Shown: piece after piece, positions 17,451 to 26,932 of the stretch
How positions within the stretch are numbered: the stretch's first letter is position 1
Layout: the number at the start of each line of letters is the position of its first letter
NCBI GenBank assembly: GCA_963834015.1
Contig: CAWIAG010000002.1
Coordinates: 62,001-126,000, forward strand
DNA length: 64,000 bases
Reading direction: 5' to 3'
Source of the DNA: FEN-1297 sp963834015
GTDB lineage: Bacteria > Bacteroidota > Ignavibacteria > Ignavibacteriales > Ignavibacteriaceae
Position numbers and translations under genes: made by a program
Notes under the pieces: generated by a model
Seen by the model: the letters and a program-made list of their open reading frames with translations, nothing else
Told to the model about the DNA's origin: nothing
Database searches by the model: none

Positions 17451-18016
17451 TTAATCTCTCACACATTGGACGCTATAACCGAATATATAATTGCTGTATC
17501 TTAAATTGATATCACTACCATTGATGACTAGGTTCAAGCGGTACTCATAGTTAATAATGCTCTAAATAGATCTCCAAAAATAAGTGTAGTCATCTAAGCC
17601 AAAGAAGTCACCACCATAATTGCGATAGCCCGCCATCAGCGAAAAAGAACCGCACTGAATTCTGATCCTTACCAAACTGATTTCAATGCATTCCATCCTT
17701 ATTTATTGCTGCGGATAAAGTTTCATATTCCACTTTTGTTGGTATGTGCCATCCGTTAGGGGCTAACCCTCTCGTCATTTACAGCATACCAGTTATACAG
17801 TTTACCATATTTTTTCCCGTTTTCAGGATCGCTATAATAATAATAACAAGTTCCTATTTCTATATTTTCCCATCGTTGAGGCTCTTAAAGTTCTGGAATT
17901 GGTTCTCCGTTTCTATAATGGTTAACATTTAAATTTTCAGTCATCCATACTTGTTTACCTATCCTTACAGAACATGGTTCAGGTTCTTTAATGTTTTTAC
18001 CATTGAACAACCACAT
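17451..18016 (-). pseudogene. Decayed FISUMP-domain gene
   Basis: Reading the minus strand from ATG 18016 gives the start of a Fibrobacter succinogenes major paralogous domain: VRIGKQVWMTENLNV, NHYRNGEPIPE, CYYYYSDPENGKKYGKLYNW and YAVNDER. It ends with the family's C-terminus GYSVQCVRD before TAA at 17451. At least three in-frame stops and several frame changes lie between, and the middle is shortened, so this is a true pseudogene and not a single sequencing error. It starts 43 bases after the stop of the ankyrin-repeat gene and was probably co-transcribed with it. FISUMP proteins are usually lipoproteins or surface proteins; no lipobox remains. Confidence 0.75.
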
Positions 18017-18058
18017 AATCCTAATCCGTAAAAGTTAATACTACCAATCCAGATATAG

Positions 18059-20797
18059 TTATATTTTAGCTTCTGCCTTCATCAATAAGGCTCTTATCTT
18101 GGAATCCTTTGTTAACATTACTGCGGTAAACCCATCATCACCTTTGGCATTTACATCCGCACCTCTGTTAAGTAACAATTGAACCACATCGAAGTGTCCC
18201 TGCACAGCAGCCATAGATAATGCTGTTAAACCTTTATAAACCTTTGCATTGATATCGGCACCCTTATCAAGTAATACTCGCACTACATCCATATATCCCC
18301 ACATGGCAGCTTTACCTAAGGCAGTAAAGTCTTTATCATCCCTAGCTTTGATATCGACACCCTTATCTATTATTACTCTCACCCTAAATGCATTACCGCG
18401 ATCGATTTCTAAGAATAAGTCAACCGCAGAAACAAGGTTTTGTTCAAAATATTTTGTTGCCCATTCAAGGTCGGTTAATTTTTTTTCAGCTGCCGTACGA
18501 ACATTATTATCTGTATCATTTTTAGCAATATCGGCTAAAATCTTTTTATCAGTTAGCTTTTCTAACGCTGCAAAACGTGCAGTCCTATCTTTAGCACTTT
18601 GTGCAATATCTGCTAAAATGTTTTGATCAGTTAACTTTTCTAACGCTGTCCTATATATTGTTAAACTTTCTTCGTCGGCTGATTTACCTGCATTTATTGA
18701 TTTTTCAAAATCAAATTTTGGTTGTGGAAACCCACTTTGTGCAACCCTTAATCCAAGTCCTTTATAAATATCGTTAAATACCCTTTGTTGTCCTTCTTCT
18801 ATCGAAACATTAATATATTCCTTTTCAACTCTCATTATTGCCGCTTCCAAACGTGCTTCACTGATTTGAGCATTTTTAATAACATCGACTAAATAGTTTT
18901 GCTCAGTTATCATTACTATCGCTACTGATCGTACCAGATAATCTTTATCATTTTTAGCAATATCGGCTAATACATTTTGATCGGTTATCTTTTCTATAGC
19001 TGCCCGACGTACCCTATAATCTTTATCATTTTTAGCAATATCGGTTAATACATTTTGATCGGTTACCATTTCTATAGCTGTACAACGTACATAGCGATCT
19101 TTATTATTTTTAGCAATATCAACTATAACACCTTGATTTGTCAATTTTTTTGTAGCTGCATATGCAGCAATACCTTCATTATTTTTAGAAATATCAATCA
19201 AAATGTTTTGGTCCGTTATCTTAGCAACTATATCTTGAACATTTTTAATACCCTCCGCATAAATATTTTTATCCGTAACATGATTTACGGTCGCCCAGCC
19301 ATAGTATTTTTTTGAAGCATTATTAGCTATATCGGATAAAATGTTTTGATCTGTAATCTTTTCCACTAATGCCATTAGTATAACTCTGTCAATATAGTTT
19401 TTGGCAATATCAGCTAAGATTTTTTGGTCGGTGAGTTTAGCAATAGCCGTTAAACGACCAATATTATCGGTAGCATTTTTTGCAATATCGGCTAAAAGGT
19501 TTTGATCGGTTAACTTTTTTATCACTTCACAACTTATAGTACTATCCTTAGCATTTTTAGCAACATCCGCTAAGATGTTATGATCAGTTATTTTTTCAAT
19601 TGCTGTGTAACGGATTTTAACCCATTCATCATTTTTGGCAAAATGGGCTAAAACATTTTGATCAATTATCTTTTCTACAGCTATACAACGGACAGTAAAA
19701 GCTTTTTCATTTTTAGCGATATCAGCTAAGATATTTTGATCGGTTATTCTCACTATCGCTGCCATACGTACATCATTAACTTTATCAATTTTAGCAATTT
19801 TAGCTAATTTTTTTTGATGAGCAGGATTTAGTGGATTAAGTTCAGCTATCCCCTGAATTCGTATAGAAGGATTTTTGTTTTTCCATTTAGATCTAACTAA
19901 AAATGACCACAATTTCTTTTGAGACTGCTGAATTTCTATTGTTGAAATCGGCTTAGAAGACTGCGTCTTATTGACTTCGACCTTGCATGCTCTCAGACAT
20001 TCAGTAGCTCCGTTAATGCTTGGATCAAGTACCAACGCCTTTTCTAGCCACGGAATAGCGGCAGCAAATTGCTTTTTCTTGAAATAGATATGCCCGATGT
20101 TGCAGCGAGCGACAGCGTTCTGCGGATCCGTTGCAAGGGCTTCCTTATATTTTAATTCCGCGCCATCGAAATCACCTTCTTGGAATAGACGTGCACCATC
20201 ATTGACTAGATCACGTGCTTTGACTTGGTTGGAAATACCTTTCAATGCCTCATCACGACTCATTGAACGCTGATTGGAAATGGATGCATCACTGAATTCA
20301 ACCAGTTGGTTGCCGTCAGCATCAAATTCTGGTAGTATCTCATCATTATCAATGATGATGATCTCATTTTTTTTTATTTTATTGTCAAAACAAGTTGTTA
20401 TCAAATAGAAAGACCTTGGACCGCTTCTTCCTGGCGGATATTGTGGAATCCCCATTGGCTGAATAAATGCACGAACCTTGATGTATTCGTTTGAAAACTT
20501 TTTAATGAGAGACAAGGCGAAGTCACTAGCAAGTTTCATTCTGTCTTCTAAGCTTGATCCTTGTCCTACAAAAACTTTCAGTTCTGGAATTTCGAGATTC
20601 TTTAGAATAGAATAACAAGTCTTATTTCTCGAAGCCCAAGCACTATATGTTAAGTCACTTTCAAAATGAAACCCATTTATTGGGGATTGATCCTCTGTGG
20701 TTATTAGCGTAATTACTTTTATACTTCGAGGATCAACAAGACTTTTCAAAACGTCCATTGCAGTTTTGGGATCGGTTATGATTCTCTTTTCTTGCAT
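18059..20797 (-). CDS. TPR / HEAT-like / ankyrin multi-repeat protein
   Basis: 912 residues in four parts. Residues 1-195 form an unrecognised alpha/beta domain (FYLITTCFDNKIKKNEIIII). Residues about 197-265 hold two TPRs (GARLFQEGDFDGAELKYKEA and AIPWLEKALVLDPS). Residues about 310-790 hold some 18 to 20 short degenerate repeats of about 24 residues built on VRxAAIEKITDQNVLADIAKN, HEAT/PBS-like helices, interrupted near 630-690. The C-terminus has two to three ankyrin repeats (TALGKAAMWGYMDVVRVLLD, ADVNAKGDDGFTAV). All parts are protein-binding scaffolds; no enzyme motif was seen. No signal peptide. ATG 20797 is preceded by AAAAGGAGA. The repeated codons make the gene prone to recombination. 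Confidence 0.75.
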   Translation of the reverse strand: MQEKRIITDPKTAMDVLKSLVDPRSIKVITLITTEDQSPINGFHFESDLTYSAWASRNKTCYSILKNLEIPELKVFVGQGSSLEDRMKLASDFALSLIKKFSNEYIKVRAFIQPMGIPQYPPGRSGPRSFYLITTCFDNKIKKNEIIIIDNDEILPEFDADGNQLVEFSDASISNQRSMSRDEALKGISNQVKARDLVNDGARLFQEGDFDGAELKYKEALATDPQNAVARCNIGHIYFKKKQFAAAIPWLEKALVLDPSINGATECLRACKVEVNKTQSSKPISTIEIQQSQKKLWSFLVRSKWKNKNPSIRIQGIAELNPLNPAHQKKLAKIAKIDKVNDVRMAAIVRITDQNILADIAKNEKAFTVRCIAVEKIIDQNVLAHFAKNDEWVKIRYTAIEKITDHNILADVAKNAKDSTISCEVIKKLTDQNLLADIAKNATDNIGRLTAIAKLTDQKILADIAKNYIDRVILMALVEKITDQNILSDIANNASKKYYGWATVNHVTDKNIYAEGIKNVQDIVAKITDQNILIDISKNNEGIAAYAATKKLTNQGVIVDIAKNNKDRYVRCTAIEMVTDQNVLTDIAKNDKDYRVRRAAIEKITDQNVLADIAKNDKDYLVRSVAIVMITEQNYLVDVIKNAQISEARLEAAIMRVEKEYINVSIEEGQQRVFNDIYKGLGLRVAQSGFPQPKFDFEKSINAGKSADEESLTIYRTALEKLTDQNILADIAQSAKDRTARFAALEKLTDKKILADIAKNDTDNNVRTAAEKKLTDLEWATKYFEQNLVSAVDLFLEIDRGNAFRVRVIIDKGVDIKARDDKDFTALGKAAMWGYMDVVRVLLDKGADINAKVYKGLTALSMAAVQGHFDVVQLLLNRGADVNAKGDDGFTAVMLTKDSKIRALLMKAEAKI

Positions 20798-21295
20798 AAA
20801 AATCTCCTTTTATTTACATAATAATTAATTGATAAGATGTGGTTATATATAATCTCCACTTCTATTTAATTTTTATTGTAATGTACATTAAAATAAGTCC
20901 ACATTGATATCATTACCTACATGACAGATTTCACCAATTTTTTAATTAAAAGCAAAATAATTCCTTTCTGTGTATTATAAATTCAAATTGAATTAATAAT
21001 TACATTAAGTAGTCTTCCGCCTCCCACTATATATTTTGATAAGAAACAATATTCGAAAGCTTATTGAGAATTCCCCTCCCCTGGCAGAAAATTGGGAATA
21101 AGTATCTATAAAAGTAATAAATTCAAAGAGTTAATGTCAAGAAATTAAAAGCTATTATACTATTTCAGCTACTTTATATTTTTATTTCTAAAGCATAATA
21201 AAGATGGACTCATTCTAACTCAGCCACTTCCCTCAAATCTATCATGCTATTCTCGCTTGAAGGACTTAATGCGGCTATTCTGGATATCTTTTATA
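20798..21295. other. Intergenic region, no gene seen
   Basis: About 500 bases of AT-rich sequence between two minus-strand genes. The promoter of the multi-repeat gene should lie in the left part. No repeat shared with other parts of the window, no T-tailed hairpin and no coding frame were found. Confidence 0.3.
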
Positions 21296-21643
21296 CTAAA
21301 CATGTTCTGCCTTGTTCCGGCTCCGCTTCATTAATATTAGAATTAGAACGGATACGACATTACTGAACGCTAAACCTAAAACACCACCGGTGACACCTTC
21401 GCCGAAACCCATGGTGTCGACACAAAAGATAGTAACGGCAATATCGATCAAGAAATATTTGCCGTCTGTGAAGAACCGATATATATTAACAAGCAGAACC
21501 CAAAGCTGCTGGCCAATCCGGGTAATTGGATTGTTGGAATAGGCAACCCTATAAGTGTTGTCAAGCCAGACCTTTAATTCTATATACCAAAATGCGGCAG
21601 CCAAAAGCATCATAACTAGACCAAAGATTAATAAACCTATCAT
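21296..21643 (-). CDS. Small integral membrane protein
   Basis: 115 residues with three hydrophobic segments: residues 2-20 (LIFGLVMMLLAAAFWYI), about 62-85 (FLIDIAVTIFCVDTMGF plus a Gly-rich turn) and 88-106 (GLAFSNVVSVLILIL). The tail is basic. GGAGG lies seven bases before the ATG. No family recognised. Small membrane proteins of this type are frequent in conjugative or phage-derived islands, but nothing here proves that origin. Confidence 0.65.
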   Translation of the reverse strand: MIGLLIFGLVMMLLAAAFWYIELKVWLDNTYRVAYSNNPITRIGQQLWVLLVNIYRFFTDGKYFLIDIAVTIFCVDTMGFGEGVTGGVLGLAFSNVVSVLILILMKRSRNKAEHV

Positions 21644-21901
21644 TTTATACCTCCAATATTGATGTAAAAAAGGGACTGATATATTTAACAGAGTTTGAGA
21701 CCAAGGAGCAGGCCTGAAAAGAAATTTTTAAATACATTGAAATATTTTATAACCGGCAAAGATTACATTCAACATTAGATTATTTAAATCCGGTTGGGTA
21801 TAGAATAAAATTGATAGAAGAATTTAATTCAAGAGTTGCTTAACTTTGTGTGTACTTTGCAAGAAATAGTTCAAACATTATTTCTAATGGATGGAAACTT
21901 T

Positions 21902-22618
21902 ATGAAAAATATAACGTTAATTCTAATTATTTTAGGTTGTACTTTTTTAAATTCGCAAAATATATCAACACAACAAAAGGTCATGGAGAAACAGAGTGTT
22001 AACACTCTAAATATTGATTCATTAAAACTTGCAAATGAGCGAATTCAAGATGAGTTACAAATAAATAGAAACCTGCTTGAAATAATGGAAAAAACAAATC
22101 AACAATTGAATCTTTGGACTAATCCGTTTAGTTATTTTATAGGTGCTCTTGGGGTTTTATTCGCAATAGCTGCAATTATTGCTGGAGTGTTATTATATAG
22201 ACAAAGCAAAGAATATAAAGAAAAATATAATAAATTAATTCAAAGTTATGATACAGCATTGAAGAACCGTATTGAAGAATGGAAACAACAAAATAAAGAT
22301 ATTGATACTAAAGTCGACAAAGTTCTTGCAAGTTTATCAACTGCTCTTCCAGACAAGGTAGAAGAAATTAAAAAAGAACTTGAAAAACTTATTAACGGAA
22401 GATTAAATGTCATAATTCCGCCTTCGCCAATCGGATATTCGGGATACCAATATGGAAGTGGAAGCACACCTCATGGATTTAGTATTGGTAAAGTCATGCT
22501 TTGTAAAAACTGTAGACAAAATTATTTCTTGGAATCCAATAATATTATGGGGAGTACTTTAGATGGAGGAACCCTTCTGGAATGTCCAAAGTGTCATATT
22601 ATTTCTAAATATGATTAA
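21902..22618 (+). CDS. Membrane-anchored coiled-coil protein with zinc ribbon
   Basis: 238 residues from ATG 21902. This start gives a proper N-terminal export signal (MKNITLILIILGCTFLNSQ, possibly a lipobox ending in Cys); an upstream ATG at 21836 would bury it. A second hydrophobic helix at about residues 77-100 (FIGALGVLFAIAAIIAGVLL) is followed by a long charged coiled coil (about 100-165). The protein closes with a zinc ribbon, CKNC ... CPKC. The Gly/Tyr-rich linker YSGYQYGSGS precedes it. No family recognised. Only plus-strand gene between the R-M operon and the tRNA. Confidence 0.65.
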   Translation: MKNITLILIILGCTFLNSQNISTQQKVMEKQSVNTLNIDSLKLANERIQDELQINRNLLEIMEKTNQQLNLWTNPFSYFIGALGVLFAIAAIIAGVLLYRQSKEYKEKYNKLIQSYDTALKNRIEEWKQQNKDIDTKVDKVLASLSTALPDKVEEIKKELEKLINGRLNVIIPPSPIGYSGYQYGSGSTPHGFSIGKVMLCKNCRQNYFLESNNIMGSTLDGGTLLECPKCHIISKYD

Positions 22619-22724
22619 TTTAATAAAATCAACTTATTTAGATTTTTCAAGAAACTAATAGGCTTCTCTACGGATTCAGAATTTACATGGTAGTATTTAA
22701 GATATTATTGAAAATATTTAATTC

Positions 22725-23176
22725 TTACAGCATCCTCTTTTCGACAAAGGACATGTAGGCCCCCTCGCAAAAGATGATATGGTCGTACACATTAATACCA
22801 ATTATTTTTCCGGCTTCAACCAACTGCTTGGTAATACTTATATCTTCACTGGAAGGCTCTAGATTCCCGGATGGATGGTTGTGGGCAAGGATAATATTTG
22901 CACACGTTGCCACTATTGCACCCCGGAATACCTCTCTCGGATGGACCAGACTGCTATTAAGGATTCCCTCAGATATAACCTCAAAGCCGTTAACTACATT
23001 GCTATTGCTTAACCAGAAGATTATGAACCGTTCTCTAACCTGGCCGTCGAACAAAAACTGAAATTAGCGAATAATTCTTGCGGGCTGGTTATCTTTATCT
23101 TTCTATCTTTAAGCTGTGGATACACCACGGAAGTGTCTTTAAACTTCCAGGTAATAGATTTAATATAATGTTTCAT
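22725..23176 (-). pseudogene. radC: radC-like JAB-domain gene with a frameshift
   Basis: The C-terminal 109 codons encode a JAB/MPN domain of the RadC family, with Glu in FEVISEG and the JAMM metal site AHNHPSGNLEPSSEDIS. From ATG 23176 (AAAGGA upstream) another frame encodes the matching N-terminus, ending SPQELFANFSF. The frames meet at CAGTTTTTGTTC (about 23050-23062), where one more T would give FSFLFDGQVRERF without loss. So a 150-residue, phage/plasmid-type RadC is broken by one missing T in a T6 run. RadC of this short type is a regular passenger of integrative elements, and its exact function is unknown. Sequencing error is a real alternative. Confidence 0.75.
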
Positions 23177-23305
23177 TTGTTATTCCTTTCCGGATTCAAC
23201 CGGATTAATAGATATTATTGATAAATTAATTATTTAAGTTATTCTGATAAGGAGATTGAGATTTTAAGGGTTGTTTTCCCATATAGGAAAGATTAAATTT
23301 GTCCT

Positions 23306-23350
23306 TTTGTACCTGTATTTTTAATAATTTGTACTTCCATTTGTACTTCC
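23306..23350. repeat. TTTGTAC iterons next to tRNA-Thr
   Basis: TTTGTACCT at 23306-23314, TTTGTACTTCC at 23328-23338 and again at 23340-23350. Three direct copies lie within 45 bases, about 60 bases beyond the 3' end of the tRNA gene. They could be protein-binding sites, for example recombinase arm sites of a former attachment site; this is inference. Confidence 0.45.
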
Positions 23351-23372
23351 GCTCGAACAGGCGCAAAATATT

Positions 23373-23405
23373 AAAGCCCTGTAAACTGTTAATCTACAAG
23401 GCTTT
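23373..23405 (-). terminator. Hairpin downstream of tRNA-Thr
   Basis: AAAGCCcTGTA pairs with TACAaGGCTTT (ten pairs, one mismatch) around an 11-base loop. On the minus strand it follows the tRNA 3' end by six bases and is followed by AATATTTT, consistent with a weak intrinsic terminator. Confidence 0.5.
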
Positions 23406-23411
23406 ATTTAG

Positions 23412-23484
23412 AGCTGGCAGTCGGATTTGAACCAACGACCTGCTGATTACAAATCAGCTGCTCTACCAGCTGAGCTATGCCAGC
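23412..23484 (-). tRNA. tRNA-Thr (anticodon TGT)
   Basis: 73-base cloverleaf. The acceptor arms GCTGGCA and TGCCAGC pair fully and the discriminator is U. The D arm contains AGCTCAGCTGGTAGAGC, the anticodon arm is GCTGA-TTTGTAA-TCAGC with anticodon TGT, and the T arm contains GGTTCAAATCC. CCA is not encoded. The 3' half faces the accessory region, so the gene is a plausible integration site for it. Confidence 0.95.
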
Positions 23485-23658
23485 AATTAATATTAAATTG
23501 CGGTTCAAAACTAACATTTTTTCTACTACCTTGCAAATAATTTAAGTATTCATTTGGTATAATTTATTATGAGTTCCGTCCATCCAAAATTCATTGTACG
23601 GATGCTTATAATTGTTTAAAATTGCCCGGTAATATTTAATTTAATTGATTGTTGGATT

Positions 23659-24000
23659 ATGATACCCGTACAAATTAAAATTTCCGAAAAGACTAAGTTG
23701 CTTATAAAATGGGACAATGAAACTGAAAGCCTGATTGACATTGCATATATTCGAACTGAATGCCCGTGTGCATTATGTAAAGGTGAAACAGTTTTATTAA
23801 AAACTTACCGCCCTGCAAAACCTTCTGCAGAAAGCCCTGATAGTTTTAAAATAAGAAATATTCAACCGGTAGGTGAATATGCAATTCAGATTACCTGGAA
23901 AGACGGTCATGATTCCGGAATATATACCTGGGAGTATCTAATGGAACTTGAGAAATCCCAGGATGATAAATTGAGACAGGGTTACAAAGATATATTATGA
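23659..24000 (+). CDS. DUF971 (GBBH-like N-terminal) protein
   Basis: 113 residues matching DUF971, the small domain also found at the N-terminus of gamma-butyrobetaine hydroxylase: ECPCALC at about residues 35-41, then IRNIQPVGEYAIQITWKDGH and SGIYTWEYLMEL. The paired cysteines may bind metal. Stand-alone copies occur in many bacteria and are sometimes linked to iron-sulfur or Mrp/ApbC proteins, but the role is not established. It is the first gene outside the accessory region, with the hydrolase gene following after 49 bases. Confidence 0.85.
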   Translation: MIPVQIKISEKTKLLIKWDNETESLIDIAYIRTECPCALCKGETVLLKTYRPAKPSAESPDSFKIRNIQPVGEYAIQITWKDGHDSGIYTWEYLMELEKSQDDKLRQGYKDIL

Positions 24001-24049
24001 ATATGATATTCATTAAAAATAATATTAAAAACAAAAGGCGGAGATAATA

Positions 24050-25147
24050 ATGAATCTAATTTATACACGTTTGCAACTAATATTTTTAATCAGTTTATTA
24101 TTTATATTATTCTTTTGCAAGGATTCTTATTCTAATACTAAATTTAGCCAGTATGAAGTGTCTTTTAATAGCCAATCTGATGGTGTAATGTTATCGGGTA
24201 CTTTGACAGTGCCTGATGTTAAGATCAGAGTCCCCGTTGTAGTTTTGATTCACGGCTCCGGACCGGAAAATAGAGATTTGGAATTCGGGGATCATAAATT
24301 ATTTAAAGATCTTGCAGAATATCTTTCAAGCAGAGGAATCGCAGTTTTAAGATATGATAAGAGAGGTGTTGGTAAATCAAAAGGTCAATTTGTTCCATAT
24401 GATTTAGATAATTACAAACTTGACGGTATTTCCGCAGTAGAATATTTAAAAACAATTAAAGAGATCGATAAATCGAAGATAGGTATAATCGGGATTAGTG
24501 AAGGTGGTATAGTTGTTCAGATGATGGCAAATTCTTGTCCGGACATAAGTTTTGCTATTTTACTTGGCAGCCCAGGCGTCTGGGGTAAAGATTTTTTTTA
24601 TTCTTCCCAGTTAGCTATGACTAAAGCGGCCGGTTTTAATCCAAATGATATAAATGAAATGACTGTAGTTTTTAATCGGCTTTGGCCATTACTTACGAAA
24701 GACAAATTAAACTCCGATGAAGAGAACCAAGGAAAGGTTTTGTTAAAGAAGTTATGGGATTATATAGATTTGGAAAGTAAAACCGATTTAGGATTCACTG
24801 ACAGCAATGTTGATTTTTTGTTTAATCTTTATCGCGGTGATTTGATCAGGAAATATTATAGTTATAAACCGTCTGAAGTATTATCACAATTGAAATGTTC
24901 AATTCTTGCACTTAATGGAGATAAAGATGTTCAGACTGTGTCAAAAATTAATCTAACTGCAATTAAAGAAGCATTAAAAAAAGGCAAGTGCAAAAAATAT
25001 AAAATCATGGAATTAAAGAATCATAATCATATTTTTCAAATATGTAAAACAGGTAAGTATTCAGAGTACAAGAAGATAAAAGGCACAATGTCTGCCGAAT
25101 CATTATCAATAATTGAAAAATGGATTAACGCTATAACAATAGATTAA
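24050..25147 (+). CDS. Exported alpha/beta hydrolase
   Basis: 365 residues. An N-terminal signal peptide (LQLIFLISLLFILFFCKDSYS) suggests export, with a possible lipid anchor at Cys. The alpha/beta hydrolase core shows the oxyanion segment VVLIHGSGPENRD, AVLRYDKRGVGKSKG, the nucleophile elbow GIISEGG-type GISEGGIV (catalytic Ser about residue 157), ILALNGDKDVQT (acid) and NHNHIF (catalytic His). This is the esterase/dienelactone-hydrolase-like group often annotated as alpha/beta hydrolase; substrate unknown. GGAG lies eight bases before the ATG. Confidence 0.85.
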   Translation: MNLIYTRLQLIFLISLLFILFFCKDSYSNTKFSQYEVSFNSQSDGVMLSGTLTVPDVKIRVPVVVLIHGSGPENRDLEFGDHKLFKDLAEYLSSRGIAVLRYDKRGVGKSKGQFVPYDLDNYKLDGISAVEYLKTIKEIDKSKIGIIGISEGGIVVQMMANSCPDISFAILLGSPGVWGKDFFYSSQLAMTKAAGFNPNDINEMTVVFNRLWPLLTKDKLNSDEENQGKVLLKKLWDYIDLESKTDLGFTDSNVDFLFNLYRGDLIRKYYSYKPSEVLSQLKCSILALNGDKDVQTVSKINLTAIKEALKKGKCKKYKIMELKNHNHIFQICKTGKYSEYKKIKGTMSAESLSIIEKWINAITID

Positions 25148-25261
25148 ATATTACTAAGGATGGCCGCAAGAATCTATTTGCGGCTTTTACTTTATACTTA
25201 AAGGCGCTTTAATTTTTTTAAGTTTTAGACAATCAAGAGAAATAATAATATAATTTAGCTT

Positions 25262-26032
25262 ATGCTTACAAAAAATGAACTAAAATATTTTTCTTCGTTA
25301 AATCAAAAAAAATTCCGCAATAAAGAAAATAAATTTATTGTTGAAGGCAGTAAAATTGTTTATGAAGGTTTAAACAGCAGTTTCAGTTGTGAATTAGTTT
25401 TGGTTACAAATAAGTATTTTGAAGAAAACCAGGATTATATCAAGAGAGTTACAAAAAAGAATTTAAGGTTAGAAGTATTAAAAAATCAGGAATTTTCAAA
25501 GCTTACTGATACGGTTAACCCGCAGGGAATTGCGGCTGTATTTGATAAACCGGCAGAAAACGGAAAAGCAAATGATAATCTAGGTTCAAAACTTATCATA
25601 TGCCTGGATAACATTTCAGATCCAGGCAACCTGGGAACAATTATTCGCAACTCCGATTGGTTCGGTATAAAAGAAATACTTTTCATAAATAATTGTGCTG
25701 ATATTTATAATCCGAAATCAATTCGAGCATGCATGGGTTCAATATTTCATCTGAAAACATTCGAAGATTCTAAAATCGAAAGGCTGATCAAACTAAAAAA
25801 AAGCGGATATAAAATTCTTTGTTCCGATTTAACCGGAAATAATATCTATAGTTACACACCCACGGGTAAAAGTATTATTGTCTTTTCAAATGAAGCGACA
25901 GGGCCATCGCGGGAAATACTATCTTTAGCAGATGATAAAATTACAATACCCAAAACCGGAAACGCCGAATCTTTAAATGTTGCGAGCGCTTCTGCGGTTA
26001 TTTTGGCGCTATTTACTACGGCAATTAGTTAA
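25262..26032 (+). CDS. TrmH-family RNA 2'-O-methyltransferase (SpoU class)
   Basis: 256 residues. An N-terminal substrate-binding domain (KFRNKENKFIVEGSKIVYEG, typical of the RlmB/YsgA group) is followed by the SPOUT trefoil-knot methylase: NISDPGNLGTIIRNSDWFG (motif 1), IIVFSNEATGPSREIL (motif 2) and IPKTGNAESLNVASASAV (motif 3), which bind SAM and form the dimer. It methylates ribose of a tRNA or rRNA nucleotide; the exact site is not predictable. Length fits the family. No Shine-Dalgarno is obvious, which is usual in this phylum. Confidence 0.9.
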   Translation: MLTKNELKYFSSLNQKKFRNKENKFIVEGSKIVYEGLNSSFSCELVLVTNKYFEENQDYIKRVTKKNLRLEVLKNQEFSKLTDTVNPQGIAAVFDKPAENGKANDNLGSKLIICLDNISDPGNLGTIIRNSDWFGIKEILFINNCADIYNPKSIRACMGSIFHLKTFEDSKIERLIKLKKSGYKILCSDLTGNNIYSYTPTGKSIIVFSNEATGPSREILSLADDKITIPKTGNAESLNVASASAVILALFTTAIS

Positions 26033-26108
26033 CCCGGAATTAAGTTCTTAAAATTTCCCGATATTGAACATTATTGTAAATTGAAATAATTCAAAGGAAT
26101 TATAGTTA

Positions 26109-26885
26109 ATGAAAGATCAAAATAATACTCATCCAATCAAGAGTTATCTGCTACTTTATACAGGGATTCTTTTTGCGGTTCATCTTGGAGTATATGCTAT
26201 TTCATTAATTACCGGAGATAATATTTACATATTCCCGCTTATCTTTGTTCAAAATGAGGGGATTTTAATGATAATATTAAATTTACCCTTTATTCTTTTA
26301 TGCGACTTCATTATTACCGGTACAATTTTATCATTTATATTTTACTTTAAAAAAGATGACTGGCTTCCCTGGATTAAAGGAAGTAACCAGCCTGGGAAAA
26401 ATAAAAGTGGAAAAATATCAATAACTGTTTTAACTTTTGTATTAATAATATATTCTTACGTATACTCAAAATTTGGAACCATTTTCGTAATTTTTTCAGT
26501 TATCAAAGGGAATTTCATATCTTATTCAATCTCCGGTAAAGCACTTCAACTAATTTCAATTTTGGTATTAATTATGCTGGCTGTTTTTATTTTATCATTA
26601 ATTATAAAACATTTTTATAACCCTGTTTGGTTTGACTTATTAATAGCTGTTATACAGTTAATATTTTTATACTTTATAGTGAAAGTACCGATTGGAGAAT
26701 TTATTTTTTCAAAAGGGAGGATTAAAAGTTTAATACATAGCTATGACCGGATACAGGCATATAATTTTACAGTTGATATTATTAGTTCGATTAGATTATT
26801 TTTTATTATAGCATCCATAATTACGACGTTAATTTTTATTAAAAAGTTAATAAATTTATTTGTCGATATAATAGAAAAATTATAA
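26109..26885 (+). CDS. Hypothetical polytopic membrane protein
   Basis: 258 residues with six to seven hydrophobic segments (for example SYLLLYTGILFAVHLGVYAI, MIILNLPFILLCDFIITG, LISILVLIMLAVFILSLI, LLIAVIQLIFLYFIV and LFFIIASIITTLIFI). No recognised motif; inner-membrane location. AAAGGAATT precedes the ATG. Followed closely by the YihY pseudogene on the same strand. Confidence 0.7.
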   Translation: MKDQNNTHPIKSYLLLYTGILFAVHLGVYAISLITGDNIYIFPLIFVQNEGILMIILNLPFILLCDFIITGTILSFIFYFKKDDWLPWIKGSNQPGKNKSGKISITVLTFVLIIYSYVYSKFGTIFVIFSVIKGNFISYSISGKALQLISILVLIMLAVFILSLIIKHFYNPVWFDLLIAVIQLIFLYFIVKVPIGEFIFSKGRIKSLIHSYDRIQAYNFTVDIISSIRLFFIIASIITTLIFIKKLINLFVDIIEKL

Positions 26886-26932
26886 CTATTAATTTTTAAT
26901 GATTTTTATTTCCATTTTAAGAAAAGATACCA

